The notes below the pieces were generated by a model. That model was not told where the DNA came from. It searched no databases and worked only from the letters and a program-made list of their open reading frames with translations. The position numbers were made by a program, and so were the translations under genes. DNA of 64,000 nt from Alligator mississippiensis (taxonomy: Eukaryota > Chordata > Crocodylia > Alligatoridae): assembly GCF_030867095.1 (NCBI RefSeq), contig NC_081828.1, positions 46,167,434 to 46,231,433 of the forward strand, given 5' to 3'. Shown here piece after piece: positions 49,978-62,721 of the stretch. The number at the start of each line of letters is the position of its first letter. Position 1 is the first letter of the stretch.

Positions 49978-52900
49978 ATGAATTACCTGGGGTTCTTGTC
50001 TGTTCTCATCTATGGTAAGCAAGTGTGTCTCTAAGTCGGAAACCTTTTAGACTGGAATGGCACTGATGCTTCTTCTGAACTCTGAAGAATGGGATTCAGT
50101 ACCTGGGTTAATTAGCATTAGGACATATTCATGCTGAATACATGAGGCATAATGGCAAGTTTCCCTTTCCCCCACCAAAGCAATAAGTAGCTATGAATGG
50201 GTAGGTATGGTACCCATCCTCTGTGAACACTGATTGGACATATTCTTGCCAACCCTATTTTAGATATTGGTATATTTATTTGGAAGCCTGTAATGTAACT
50301 TTGTATAAAATAATTGCTACCATTGTCTAAAGCTCAAATATATACTGGTACATGACTGCAAAATCCATTTAGATGTTGATATATTCTCTTTTTAGAAAAA
50401 ATATTGTTCTCTATTTGCATTAAAATCTGCCCAAGCGGGAGTGAATTTCGGATCCCACTGTACAAAATGATTATTTTTACTTGGTTTTGGAATGACATTT
50501 TGACAATGACACCTTAAGTTTTTTTACCAAGATTTCTCTGCTGTTCCTATTCCTTTCACTCTGTCTCATGTAATTTTTGTTTAAAATCTCTCAATACTAT
50601 GTACTGCAACCCTAGGTGCTAACTTTTTGCTTATTAGTTCTTTTGAAAAGGGGAATTTTAATGCTTTTGATAAAATGCAACGATGTAAAAAGATACAAAA
50701 GTGGACACTGATCACCAGTTAGAAAGCTCAAATTGAAGAGTACCAACTTCTTGGCATCTTTTCTTTCTAGGATTTATGATGCTGGAGGAAGGCGATTGTT
50801 GGACATATCATTATTCAGATGAAAACAAGACTTACAGTGAAGCTGAGAATTGGTGTAAAGAACACTATACAAACCTGGTCGCCATTCAAAATAAGGAGGA
50901 AATTCACTACCTGAATGAAACATTACCCTTCAGTCCAAGTTATTATTGGATTGGAATCAGAAAAAATAATGGTGTATGGACCTGGGTAGGAACAAATAAA
51001 CAACTGACAGATGAGGCTACAAACTGGGCTGCGGGTGAACCAAACAACAAAAAAAATGACGAGGACTGTGTTGAAATCTACATCAAAAGAGAAGTAGACT
51101 TTGGCAAGTGGAATGATGAAAGTTGTATGAAGAAGAAAGTTGCCTTGTGCTATGCAGGTACAATATGCAATCAGTCCCTATGAACATATGTGAAAATACA
51201 AGTGAAGGTTTAGTACCTAGCTTATATACATCAACATTAAATATTGTGACTATATTAGGTCCTGATTCTACAACCATATGCACATGCCTAACTTAGGTAT
51301 GTAAATGGTCTATTGAGTTCAGTGGAACCCCCCACATACTTAAAGTTAAACATGAGCTAAATGTTTGCAGAATTAAGGCTTCTGTGCCACACATGCATAC
51401 TGAGTGCTTCACAATCTCATAGAAGGTTTTTTGTGATTTAAGTCACTAAGCTGTCTATGACATGGCTATTTCCAGCCACTGGAATACTTTTGTCAGTAGC
51501 TAGGTTTGGCAGGATATTTTGATTTTGGAAATGCAATTGCTCAGTAAGAAAGCAATTTCAAATGGCAGAACCCTCCCCCTCTTGCTATGCAAACTTGACC
51601 ATGGTGTATTCTTTCTTGGATTAGGAAGAACTGAAAATATTAACTAGAAAATGTGGTAGATCATTTTATAATATGTTGAATTTCCTTCCAGCTTCCTGCA
51701 AGCCCTCTTCCTGCAGTGGCAATGGTGAATGCACTGAGACCATTAACAGTCATAACTGCAGCTGTTCTCCTGCATTTTTTGGGCCAGAGTGTGAACATGG
51801 TAAGGTTAATTTTCACTGCTTTTCAAATAGGAAGACGAATGTGTCAGCCAGTGTTCATTTAGTCTAATTAGATTATTCCTCTTACTACTGAGAAAGTGAT
51901 GCTGATCATACACTTGCTTTTCTTCTATTGTAGCTGTGACTTGTGCCCCATTAAAAGCCCCTGAACATGGGACTTTGAGTTGCATCCATGCAGTGGAGGG
52001 TGTGAGCTTTAGCTATGAATCATACTGCCAGGTTCAGTGTGAAGAAGGTTATGAATCAACTGAATTGAAAGGAGTATCGTGTACCTCTTCTGGAAAATGG
52101 TCTGCACCCATGCCAACATGTAGAGGTAAACTTCTAAAGAAACTCTGGTCCAGATTCTTAGCTAGCTTATACTGACATAGCTCCATTGACTTCAGTGCTT
52201 TATATTTTAAGGTGAATTTAGAATAGTTGACATATTTGTAGCTGGTAGGCCCCTTTTTGCCCCCAGAGAGGTACAACAAATGCAATCAGTGCCTCAGCCC
52301 TGACCTAGATTTATTTAAGAGAATATTTTCTCCAACCCTTACTGATGTCAAAGTGATTGAACCTTAGCAGCCCATCCTACTCCTGATTTTCTGCCAACAT
52401 AAAGGCCATTCACTGCCAGTTGTATCAGTATTTTTGTGATGTAAGCATTTATAGACTAGGAAGTAGCATGAGGGACATTAGCTCATTGAATATATGTCAA
52501 CAAACAGTTATCAACAGGAAAAAACTTTTGACAACCAACTTGGATAAAAGTTGAACTAGCAACCTAGATATAATATAATAAAAAAAATGGTCTCTCATTT
52601 TTGAGGCCGTGAGATGCTCATAATATGTGATCTGTTAACATTTTCTTAATCTGCAAGGCAATAGAGTTATTTTCTAAAGCTCACCTCTCTTAATTAGCTC
52701 CAAACTGACCTCAATGATATTCCATGTGATTTTTCAGCTGTGAAATGTGGTGCATTGAAGGCTCCTAGTCATGGTTCCCTCAACTGCACTCAACCATCTG
52801 AAAGCTTAGTGTGGAATTCCACCTGCGAGTTTGCCTGTGAAGAAGGGTTTGTGCTGAGGGGCTCAGACAAGCGGCAGTGTCGCTCTTCTGGAGAGTGGGA

Positions 52901-55900
52901 TGGACAGCAGCCAAAATGCAAAGGTACTACTCTTCACCACTGCTCTTCAGAATACACACGTCACTCAGTATTTACATACATGTTTACAGAGCATTAAAAC
53001 TAACTGCTGATGTGCTTTCTCTGTGTTTCAGCTGTGACATGTGAAGCAGTAAAGATCCCTGATAAAGGCATTGTGATTTGCAGCCATCCTAATCCAGAAC
53101 TCCCTTACAACTCAACCTGTGAGTTCCACTGTGAGGAAGGCTATGCACTAAGTGGCTCACCCAAAATTCAGTGCACAGCACCAGGACAATGGTCAGCGCC
53201 ATTTCCAAAGTGTGAAGGTAAGCCTTTATTATTTAGAATAATCAAGTAGGACAAGCAGCAATAACAATAATAGCAATAATTCTTACAACTTAGAAATGCT
53301 TTTCATAAATAGGTCACAAATGCTTTGCAAACCAGGTTAATATTCTTGTCCCCATTTTATTTATTGGGGAAGTAAAGCCCAGGGAGTGGAAACAATGCCC
53401 GTGAAATCTATTTCCACAAGAAGCATGATGTTATACCTCAAATGCTGTCCATTTGAGTTTAAAAAGTTGTGGTTACAGAGTTGTTTCACTTAAGTCCATT
53501 CAGCTAGTTACAAGCATTATACCAGCCTTTTGAATTCATGTAACAACTTGCTTCTGGAATACCCAAATCATAGTATGCTTCAGAGAGAGATCACTGAGAG
53601 AGAATCTCTCTCAGAAGTGAAATGCAGATAGCTGCAGGGTAAGATTTCCTAGATATTTCTCAGCACCAGCAATGGGGCAAAATTTAGATAATTTCTCAAA
53701 GATCATTGTAGATCTTATACATATATTATGGTATATTGGCTGCCCAGTGTAAAAGCCGAAGTCCCTTAAAATCCCCCTTCTTGTCCCGAGACATTCAGAC
53801 CCCACCACCCTTAGTTATTTTCTGAATGTACAAAGTAATAGAGTAACTCTTCAAGATTCATTTACAGTCCATGTACATTTTATTGCAACATAGAAAAAAG
53901 CATTTATTTTAGTTGGCTCCACAGTGATCTCAATGATATTCCATGTGATTTTTCAGCTGTGAAGTGTGGTGCATTGAAGGCTCCTACTCATGGTTCCCTG
54001 AACTGCACTCAGCCGTCTGAAAGCTTAGTGTGGAATTCCACCTGTGAGTTTGCCTGTGAGAAAGGGTTTGTGTTGAGCGGCTCAGACAAGCGGCAGTGTC
54101 GCACTTCTGGAGAGTGGGATGGACAGCAGCCAGAATGCAAAGGTACCATTCTTCACCACTGCTCTTCAGAATATTCAGGTTGCTCATTATTTACACACAT
54201 TTTTGCATAGCATTAAAACTAACTGCTGATGTGGTCTCTTTGCATTTCAGCTGTGGAGTGTGAAGCAGTAAAAGTGCCTGAAAAAGGCTTTGTCAGTTGT
54301 ACTCGACTTGATCCAGAACTCATGTACAGCTTGACCTGTGAGTTCCACTGCGAGGAGGGCTATGCACTAAGTGGAACATCCAAAATTCAGTGCACAGCAG
54401 AGGGGCAGTGGTCACAACCGTTCCCAAAGTGTGAAGGTAGGCCTTTATTATTTAGAAATAATGAAGTAGTAAAAGTAGCAATAATAATAATAGTAATAAT
54501 ACTTACAACTTGGAAAGCACTTTTCATACATAGATCAGAAATGCTTTGCAAACCAGGTTAATATTATTGTCCCCATTTAATTGACTGGGGATGTAAGGCC
54601 CAGAGAGTGGAAACAATGCTTATGAAATCTATTGCCACAAGAAGCATGATGCTATACCTGTACTGCTGTCCATTTGAGTTTAAGAAGTTACTCCTGGGTA
54701 GTCAAGTGAAAAAGCTCTGTAAGTCCATACAGCTAGTTACAAGAGTTATGCCAGCCTTTTTAATTCATGTAACAACTTGTTTCTGGAATACTCAAATTGT
54801 AACATGCTTCAGAGAGAGCTCACAGAGAGATCATCTCTCTCAGAAGTGAAATGCAGGTAGCTGTAGAGTAAGATCTTCTAGACATTTCTCAGCACCAGCA
54901 ATGGGGCATAATTTAGATAATTTCTCAAAGATCTTTGTAAATCTTATATATATATTGTGCTATATTGGCTGCCCAGTGTAAATGCCAAAGCCCCTTAAAA
55001 CCCCACTTCTTGTCCCCTGAGACATTCAGACCCCACTACCCTCAGTTGTTTTCTGAACATGCAAAGTGATAGAGGAACTCTCCAAGATCAATTTGTAGTC
55101 CACGTACATTTTACTGCAACATAGTAAAAAATGGAATTTTCTTTGTTGGCTCCATACTGACTTCAATGATATTCTGTGTGATTTTTCAGCTGTGAAGTGT
55201 GGTGCATTGAAGGCTCCTACTCATGGTTCCCTGACTTGCACTCACTCATCTGAAAGCTTATTGTGGAATTCCACCTGTGAGTTTGCCTGCGAGGAAGGGT
55301 TTGTGTTGAGTGGCTCAGACAAGCTGCAGTGTCGTGCTTCTGGAGAGTGGGATGGACAGCAGCCAGAATGCAAAGGTACCATTCTTCACCACTGCTCTTC
55401 AGAATACACATGTCATTCATTATTTACATACATGTTTGCATAGCATTAAAACTAATTGCTGGTGTGATCTTTGTATGTTTCAGCTGTGAAGTGTGAAGCA
55501 GTAAATATGCCTGATAAAGGCATTGTGATTTGCAGTCACCCTAATCCAGAACTCCCTTACAACTCAACCTGTGAATTCCAATGTGAGGAGGGATATGCAC
55601 TAAGTGGATCATCCAAAATTCAGTGCACAGCACAGGGACAGTGGTCACAGACTTTCCCGAAGTGTGAAGGTAGGACTATCATTTAGAAATAATTAAATAA
55701 TGCACACATGCATATCTGCAAGAAACATTATACCTTGAACCCTTTGTATGATGCTAGTATAAATTGGTGTCTGTAAGCAGTTTGCAGCACTTCTGAATTT
55801 GGTCTCAAACAATTCCTATAAAGATCTTTAACTCCAAAACATGCAGAAATTGAGTTAGCTAAATGCAGGACTAATACAGGCTCATCAGTTCTTTCTGAAA

Positions 55901-57458
55901 TACCTGAGCCCTGTTAGATTTTAGAGAGGAAGATCCCTGAAATATCAGGACTTCTGTTAGAAACTGTATTAATTATTCAAATGTGTTTTTTGTATTTCAG
56001 TTGCACAATGTGAAACCTTGATTCTGCCTGAGAAGGTCTCCATGAATTGTTCACATCCTATTGGTGACTTTGCATATGGAACAGTCTGTGAATTCAGCTG
56101 TACTGCGGGATGGTTGTTAAATGGTTCTAATATTCTTGAATGTGATGGTTCAGGAAACTGGACTTCAAGTCTGCCAACATGTGAAGGTATGTTGTATTCT
56201 TGCTTGTTTAGCAAACTTGAAGATGCCTTAGTTTTGTAACTAGATTAGAACACGAGGAACACTGGAATGGAACAAGTCCGTCTTTTATCATATCCAGTGT
56301 GCTGGTCAGGAAAAAAACCCCTGTTCCACTGAAAATTTAGACATTAACAAGATAACAATAAATAATTTTCATCAAACCTTTGGTGGAAATAACTGGAATT
56401 TTATTTTTAAAACATTAAAACTCAAAACCTGATTTTTTTATTTTTTTTTTGGCTTTCACTGAAAAGTATCTGACTTTGGGTTTTTGGTTTTCTGTTTAAA
56501 TAAATGAAAAATGTCAAAGAAACCAGAGAATGTTTTGATAGAGCATTGTTTAGTCAAAAACCTAATCTTCCCTATATAAAAAAAAATGTTCAAATAGAAT
56601 ATTATGAACTAACTCTACTTCCAAACTCACATTTTCCTTTAATTTAAAAAAGGCTCAGCATTGGCTTAATGTTGATCTCTGAAAGCAAAAGTGGGCCAAT
56701 GCTGAGCACTTGTCCAAATCCTATCTATTATCCCTAAATTTCAGAGACTGATACTTTTCCTCCCATTAACCCTTACCTAAATTGTAAAGCTTATGAATTT
56801 CAGTAGGATTACTTACAGAATAAAAAAACACTTGCTGAATGGCAGTCAAGGTGTCAGAATCTGGTGTAAAAGGCCCATAACAAAGTGACAGCAAAGAAGA
56901 ATGGTATCATTTGTCATACCAGGGTAGAAGCTGGAGTGATCCTTCCAAATGGCACCATCTTTAATCCACTCTCAAATAGGACAATTGTTAGTTTTCAGCT
57001 TTCTGCTTTTGGGTACAGCATAGGCCCACACTTAACAGGAAAAATCCCAAAGCAGCTCTGGAATGAATGGAAATGGGATGAATAGCAAATATTGCAGAGA
57101 ACCTGCATTCCTCTTGATTTCATAAAAACTCCTTTTTACATCCTAGCTCCCCGAGTTCCTGAGGAATTGGTTAGTTATGTCACAGTTGGAATAGCAGCAG
57201 CAAGTGCTTCGTTCCTGTCTACAGCATCCTTCCTTATTTGGCTTGTAAAGCGGCTTCGCAGGAAAGCAAAGAAGTTTACTCCTTCCAGGTAAGTTATATC
57301 TCAAAAAACACATGAGACCCATTGCATTCATTCACTCTTTGCTAATCATATTGCTGTGTAGAAAAGTTTCCTATAAAATCCTTTCTATTTTATATTACAG
57401 TAGCTGCCAGAGCCTCAGCTCAGAAGGTACCTTTCAAAGTGCTGCTCACCTCATATAA
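49978..57458 (+). CDS. SELE: E-selectin with eight SCR domains
   Basis: Coding exons: 49978-50014, 50771-51157, 51692-51799, 51934-52125, 52738-52923, 53032-53217, 53957-54142, 54251-54436, 55190-55375, 55484-55669, 56001-56186, 57147-57288, 57401-57458; all GT-AG, 741 codons plus stop. It is an endothelial adhesion receptor for sialyl-Lewis-type glycans on leukocytes. Domains: signal peptide; C-type lectin ([28 protein letters not shown]: calcium and sugar ligands kept); EGF with six Cys; SCR1-8; membrane helix ([23 protein letters not shown]); tail [23 protein letters not shown]8 and the tail match E-selectin rather than P- or L-selectin. Human has six SCRs and 610 aa; the excess is two SCRs. 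Start choice: ATG of exon 2 leading into a hydrophobic stretch. An extra Cys just before the mature Trp is odd. Confidence 0.95.
52700..55700 (+). repeat. Tandem triplication of an SCR exon pair in SELE
   Basis: Exons for SCR2+3, SCR4+5 and SCR6+7 lie at near-constant spacing: first exons at 52738, 53957 and 55190 (periods 1219 and 1233). Similarity extends into introns: TGATATTCCATGTGATTTTTCAG-like acceptors precede each first exon (the third slightly changed), TCTTCACCACTGCTCTTCAG follows each first exon, and the intron after SCR3 and SCR5 is alike for hundreds of bases (for example ATGCTTTGCAAACCAGGTTA). The third unit loses similarity shortly after 55690. This shows genomic duplication of the whole block, not just protein convergence. 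Confidence 0.93.
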
Positions 57459-58940
57459 GTTAAAGTGACCCAGGTAAGATATGTGGGACATCTATTCTCA
57501 TAGTGTAATTCACTTTTTAAAACAAACAGAATCCAGGAGCTTTATCAAGGCCTTTAATTTTTGTGTAATTGCAGAAACAGGACTAGCCCCTTACTACCTT
57601 AGGACTCCTAGCATATATGTGGTGGTGGTAGGGAACATAAATATAACTAGAAATGGATAAAGTAATTGATTCAGGGGTGGATGTTCACATGACCTAAAGA
57701 TACTTGTAGTAGTTTCTATGTCTGTAATATGGAAAAGTAGAAACCTGTGCCTAAATCTTCCTATTTTAAAAGGCATGATTCTTTTATTTCTTCAGGAACT
57801 GAAGCCACCTCTACTCGTGCCTTAAAACACCTCAGGGAGCAGAACTGCATCATAATCAGGAACTGGGCCAGAGGTTGCTGCATCTTGTTGACAGGATGAT
57901 TTGTCTTGTATTTGCAACTAAATGTACTCAGTTATCTGATACTTTTGGATAACAAACGATGGATAAAACACAGGCCTTTTACGAAGAGACTATGCAGACC
58001 TTAGTCAGTGTACAGCTACAGGAACTAAGAGCTGTCTATGCAGTCTCAGGATAGAGATCAAATATGCTGGTGCCCCAGGGGAGATGCTGAATACTTCTAA
58101 AGTCTATGTCAAAATACATGGGTGGAGGGAACAATGTGTATTATACCCAGCTGTCTCTCCCATAGAGACAACTAAATTACATTCCTTAAAACAAACTAAT
58201 TGGGATGGGAAATATTTATTGAATTGCTTTGTCAGTGAATCATTGATCTGGTTCACTGACTATTGTGGAAGTCAATTTACTGTAAATGTGTTGCAGTAGA
58301 TAAATGTGCCTATAACAATATGGTCAAAGCCTTGGATTTCTGCTGCACATCCTAGAAAGTTTTTTATATTCTAACTTTAAACAATTGTTTATCAGAATAC
58401 AAATGAAGCTATTAATTACAGTAGATACTATGATTTCTGGATTCAGCAAAATAGATCTGAAATAATTCATCCCTATGGGATTAGGTATTGTAATATATGT
58501 AAATATATACTTGATTTCTTGTGCACTTTCTTCTGTTTGTATAACTCTGCTCTTTGAAAAATCACAGAACCACTATGGAATATTTCTTCATGCGTAAAAA
58601 GTTGTTTTGGGTGACTTTGAAGGCAAAAGCTCAGCTGGTCTAAATAACCCCAATGCCATTTATACCAGCTGAGGATGTGCCTCTCCATCTTTTAAACTCC
58701 AAGGTACACTTTTTAGGATATCTGTGCACTATTTAAAAATAAACTGGAAGCATCAGATGATTTTTGTATATAACAAGTGCAATCTGTTTGGCTTTTAGAA
58801 GGGGTTTTAAATTATCAGTCTGTTTTTAAATAAGTTATATATTTAATTTATTTATGGTTCCACATCCATGGCTGATTTTTGTTTCAATCTGATATGTGCT
58901 GTGCGCTATCTCATTGTGTTTAATAAAAAGGTTTATGATG
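57459..58940 (+). other. SELE: SELE 3'UTR with an intron, AU-rich element and poly(A) signal
   Basis: The stop-codon exon ends at a donor CAG|GTAAGA (57473/57474); an acceptor TTTCTTCAG precedes 57796, so the last intron probably lies in the 3'UTR, 15 nt after the stop and too close to trigger decay by the usual rule. The terminal exon runs to AATAAA at 58922-58927. At 58841-58854 three overlapping or adjacent ATTTA pentamers form an AU-rich element, the type that destabilises cytokine-induced mRNAs. An alternative internal donor GAAG|GTACC at 57425/57426 would bypass the normal stop but gives a tail unlike known E-selectins. Confidence 0.7.
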
Positions 58941-59203
58941 AATATGTGTAATTAATCTGCTTTGTCTCAGGTGTGACTATTTCTTTGGTAAAAGATACAA
59001 TGAAAAAAGAGTGGCGAAGGTGGTAGGGCTTGGGAATGTAGGACACTGGCTTGCTTCCACACATCTGCTTTTCTTTATTATTCTTTGTAACATAGCTGAG
59101 AGGAGAGTGGCCAGAAGATGGCACACTATGTCTATCACTTGATGGCTGCCTGAGTACCATGGCATATAAACAGTCCAAATGCAAGGTCCTGAAATTAAAA
59201 TTG

Positions 59204-59267
59204 AGGAGCACATTACTTTAAACAGATGGAGGTTCAGGAGCACATTACTTAAAACAGATGCCGGTGG
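59204..59267. repeat. Tandem duplication (32 bp x 2)
   Basis: AGGAGCACATTACTT followed by AAACAGATG occurs at 59204 and again at 59236 with few differences. Confidence 0.75.
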
Positions 59268-59269
59268 CA

Positions 59270-62200
59270 GAAATACAGGAAGGGAGAAAAGCATTCAGGA
59301 AAGATAAGTGCTGGAGACTGTGACCAAGAAAAGAATCAATCAAATGGCATTGCCTCTCACTGCTCTCTCTAAATCCAGACTTTTGAGACTTTGGACATGT
59401 GTTGGGAAAATATAGAGGTTACAGACTAGTAAGTGTGATTCACTGTTCCAGTAATCTATGCAACCAGGTAGGAGAAGGGTACTTTTTCTTAATAATAAGG
59501 AAACATCACACTGTGTTTTGGAGCCTAGCCCCATTATTATGGACAAGCTGCTCATCGATTGGCAATATAGGGGCATATCCAGACAAGCATAGATGTGAAG
59601 TATGTGGTGCTGCACACCTGTCCGTGGTGCCACATACCATACATGCTGCACATACAGGTGTGCCCTGTGCTGCTAATTTGCAGCATGGGGGCTGAGGGTT
59701 GACACAGGGAGATCCCAGTGTCAAACCCCGTGCCTTAAAGTGGGGTGGTGCACATGGTGGCTGTGTGTGTCCCTGGAAACTGCAGCTCTGGCTCCAGAGC
59801 CATGCTCTGGCTGCCAGCCAGGCTCTGTGCTGCCAGATCACTGTGGCTGCAGCCTGGGAGGCCCTCAGGACCTGGGGCAGTTTGTCCCCAGGGAAACACA
59901 AGTTCCCACTTGTGGGGGTGTACCCATAGAGTGGCATGTGGACTAACTGTGATTAGTTTATCTGACTTATCTGAGTTGCATTCCAAGAAAATATGGTTTC
60001 CCTCTCTGGCTCCTAGTATGGCTGCATTTCTCTTTATTGGTGATTGCACATGGAATAATGCCTTTTGTTTTTGGACACCACATCACCAGAAAGTTATGGA
60101 GGGGTGTACAAAGAATGGAACAAGGCTAATTAAGGGGCTGCAGGAGCTCTTTTTGGTGGAATGGTTACAAGGACTGCAGAGCTTGGCAATGAGGTGGTAA
60201 AGAAGGGATGCAATAACATACCATGGATATTTTATGTGTATTGAAAACAGGATGCTATGTGAGAGGGTTCTTATTGTGAGTCATAGGAGTGAGATCACAG
60301 AATGGCGGGGATAATCAGATGAAATTAAGAATGGGAAAACTTGGACTGGATAGCAGGAAAGTGTCTTCAATTTAATCTATCTGCCTTTGGTGTTTACATG
60401 GCCCATACTATCTGAGTACAGGAGTCTTGAAAGTTAATATGGAGTTTTTTTGCAATGCCTCTGTGGGGTAGAGAAGTGTTATTATGTCCATTGTGCCAAC
60501 GGAGAGACCATTAGGTCCTCAAACTGAAACTAGGAAGCAGGGAAGTATGGTGACCCATACTGCTACTTCCATAACAACAGTGATGCAGCCAATAGAATTA
60601 GGGTAGTCATGGCTCCAGGTTGCTGTGTAGCCCAATCAAACACTCCTAGGATTTCTATGGGCAGGTGGACGTGGAGCTTGAGTCTGAGAAAGGAAAGGGA
60701 AATTGTATCAAATTTGTGTGGATGTCAGACCCTTTTTACATCTACTAAAGGGGATCTAAGGATTTTATTCCATCGTAATTTCGGGGGGCTCCTGGAGTTC
60801 TTAATATCTGGATTGTCTGCATATTAACACCTGAAACTAGTTTTTAAGCACTCATTACGCAGCATAAAGTTACATCATTCCAGAGCAGGATTACCTCTGA
60901 TCTGTGTTACCTAGCTCATATTCCACTAAGGTACAGCCACTTTATAGAACCCTCCCCTCCTCTGGTTGACCTGAATCAGGCCCGCTGCCCCCACCCCCAG
61001 CCTCCCCAGCACTCCAGATCCCTGCTCACTGCCCCCCTGTCCCACTTACTTGTGGCTGCCTGTGTTGTTGGCCCCAGGGAGCAGGCAGGGAGCAGTCAAC
61101 CTGTCTGCCTGGCTGCTGCCTCCACTGCTGCTCTTATCCTCCCAGGTAGCAGTGTGGGGAACGGGGGTGCGGGACAGAATGGGAGAGGGGAGAGTCTTAC
61201 CTTTCAGTCCTCCAGGCTGCTCCTGGCCTGAACATGTGACTGCTCCAAACTCAAGCTAGTACTAACACCAATCACATGGGTGATTGGTGCTGCCTTAATC
61301 GGGGGGGCACGTGTCACAAGTCAGTGACGGGTGGGTCCCCCTCGACTGATCTCGCTGAGATGACCGATCGCTGTGGCCACTTCTGGAAGTGGCTGCGGCT
61401 GCTTCTGGAAGCACCATAACCCTCCACTCCCCAGCTGGTGCTTGCAGTGGGGGCACCGTTGCTCTTGCCTGACCCCCCTGCCTGCCGCCTAAGTGGCAAG
61501 CACAGCAGGTCAGGGGGTGCACCGGCGCTCTCAGGGGATGCACGTGCACCCCCATGCACCCTCTATGCATCGCCACTGACCAGTCAACTTTTTTTTGCAG
61601 CTCAGTGTAACTTGTAACAAGGCCCTAACCTCTCAGAGTGGATCAGGCCTCAGATGCTGAAAGGTGACAAGGCCTACTTTACACTGGGAACCTGCCCAGT
61701 GCCCAGCCTCATGATTGCTGGGCCTTTGCAAATCCCAGAAATACACAAGGAAGGTTGTGATTTTATTTTGGGGGCTGGTTATCCATGTTTGGAACTGGAG
61801 CAAATTCCTAGGGTAGGCAAAACCTTGGGGAAATCTCTTGGAAGCATGTCCAAGTAGGCAGTTTGTTGGAAAATGCTGCCTTCATAGTATACTCAGGAAT
61901 ACTTATTACAAACCAATTAATGAGTTGAGAATGCCTATTAATGCATCCCCCTCTTGACAAGGTGGGGTCCTACTTTAGGAGCAGATGTAGAGTGTTAATT
62001 CTTCAGGTCCCTTGAGGGGACATGCAGATTAGCCTGAAATGCCCTGCTCTGAATCCCTTCTGAAGCTGTTCTAAGGGCTAAACCACCACATGGGTTCTCC
62101 AGATTGCCCTTGTATTTGCCCTTTATCTTCATCACTCCTATGACCTACTTCTGAGGAGGAGCATTTCCATGGCACTGACCCTGTTTAGGGGAGATTTGCT

Positions 62201-62715
62201 CCTGATATCTGTGAGAACAGCACTGGGCCTTATGTTTCTGTCTTTGCTCCTTAGGACTTAACAGGCAGTTGTAACCAGAAAAGGCACTTTGACATTTTTC
62301 CCTACCTTACTCCACATATCCTTTTGTCCTGGCTGCCTCTAAACTGGCAAATGTAGCACCTGTAATGAAGCACAGGTGCAGCTCTGTTAGAGCCAGTAAC
62401 ATTCGAAGTAGCAGTGGAGTCAAGCTCAGGTGTATTTACCACCATGTTGTATAAACCTCCTCGGAGGAAATTTTTACAGGGTTTGGATAATTCAGGAGCA
62501 AATTACACTTCTCATCCCACAATAGTGATATTAAAGTGGTGGTCTTCCCCACAGGCATTTTCAACCTGCAACAGCCACTGTAGGAGGTAGGGTGATCATC
62601 ACAGAGGACATTCTGGTTTTCTGCTACTCTGTCCTCTATTGATACAAAACCTGACGCCTTTATGTCCTCTGTTTTTCTCTTCAAGAGAAAAATAGAGGAC
62701 ATAAAGGCGCTGGGT
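59270..62715. other. Intergenic DNA downstream of SELE, no gene recognised
   Basis: No SELL or SELP exon was recognised although these follow SELE in mammals. A GC-rich patch at about 59565-59950 has short inverted segments (TATGTGGTGCTGCACA and TGCCACATACC) and may be a decayed MITE beginning GGGGCATATCCAGACA. Another GC-rich patch lies at about 60960-61570. ORFs there look compositional. Confidence 0.45.
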
Positions 62716-62721
62716 TTCATA

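Noticed and set aside
56885-57085. 66-aa ORF between SCR8 and the membrane exon as an extra selectin exon
   Set aside because: It lacks the SCR cysteine pattern, has no convincing acceptor/donor pair in the right phase, and known selectins have no domain there.
56001-57458. Calling the selectin SELP because of its eight or more SCRs
   Set aside because: The last SCR ([15 protein letters not shown]) and the tail (KAKKF, SSCQSL) match E-selectin, and the extra SCRs are explained by local tandem duplication; the P-selectin tail is different.
59506-59937. 143-aa Cys/Ala-rich - strand ORF
   Set aside because: It overlaps other ORFs on both strands in a GC-rich, partly inverted patch; no domain pattern or splice context was seen.
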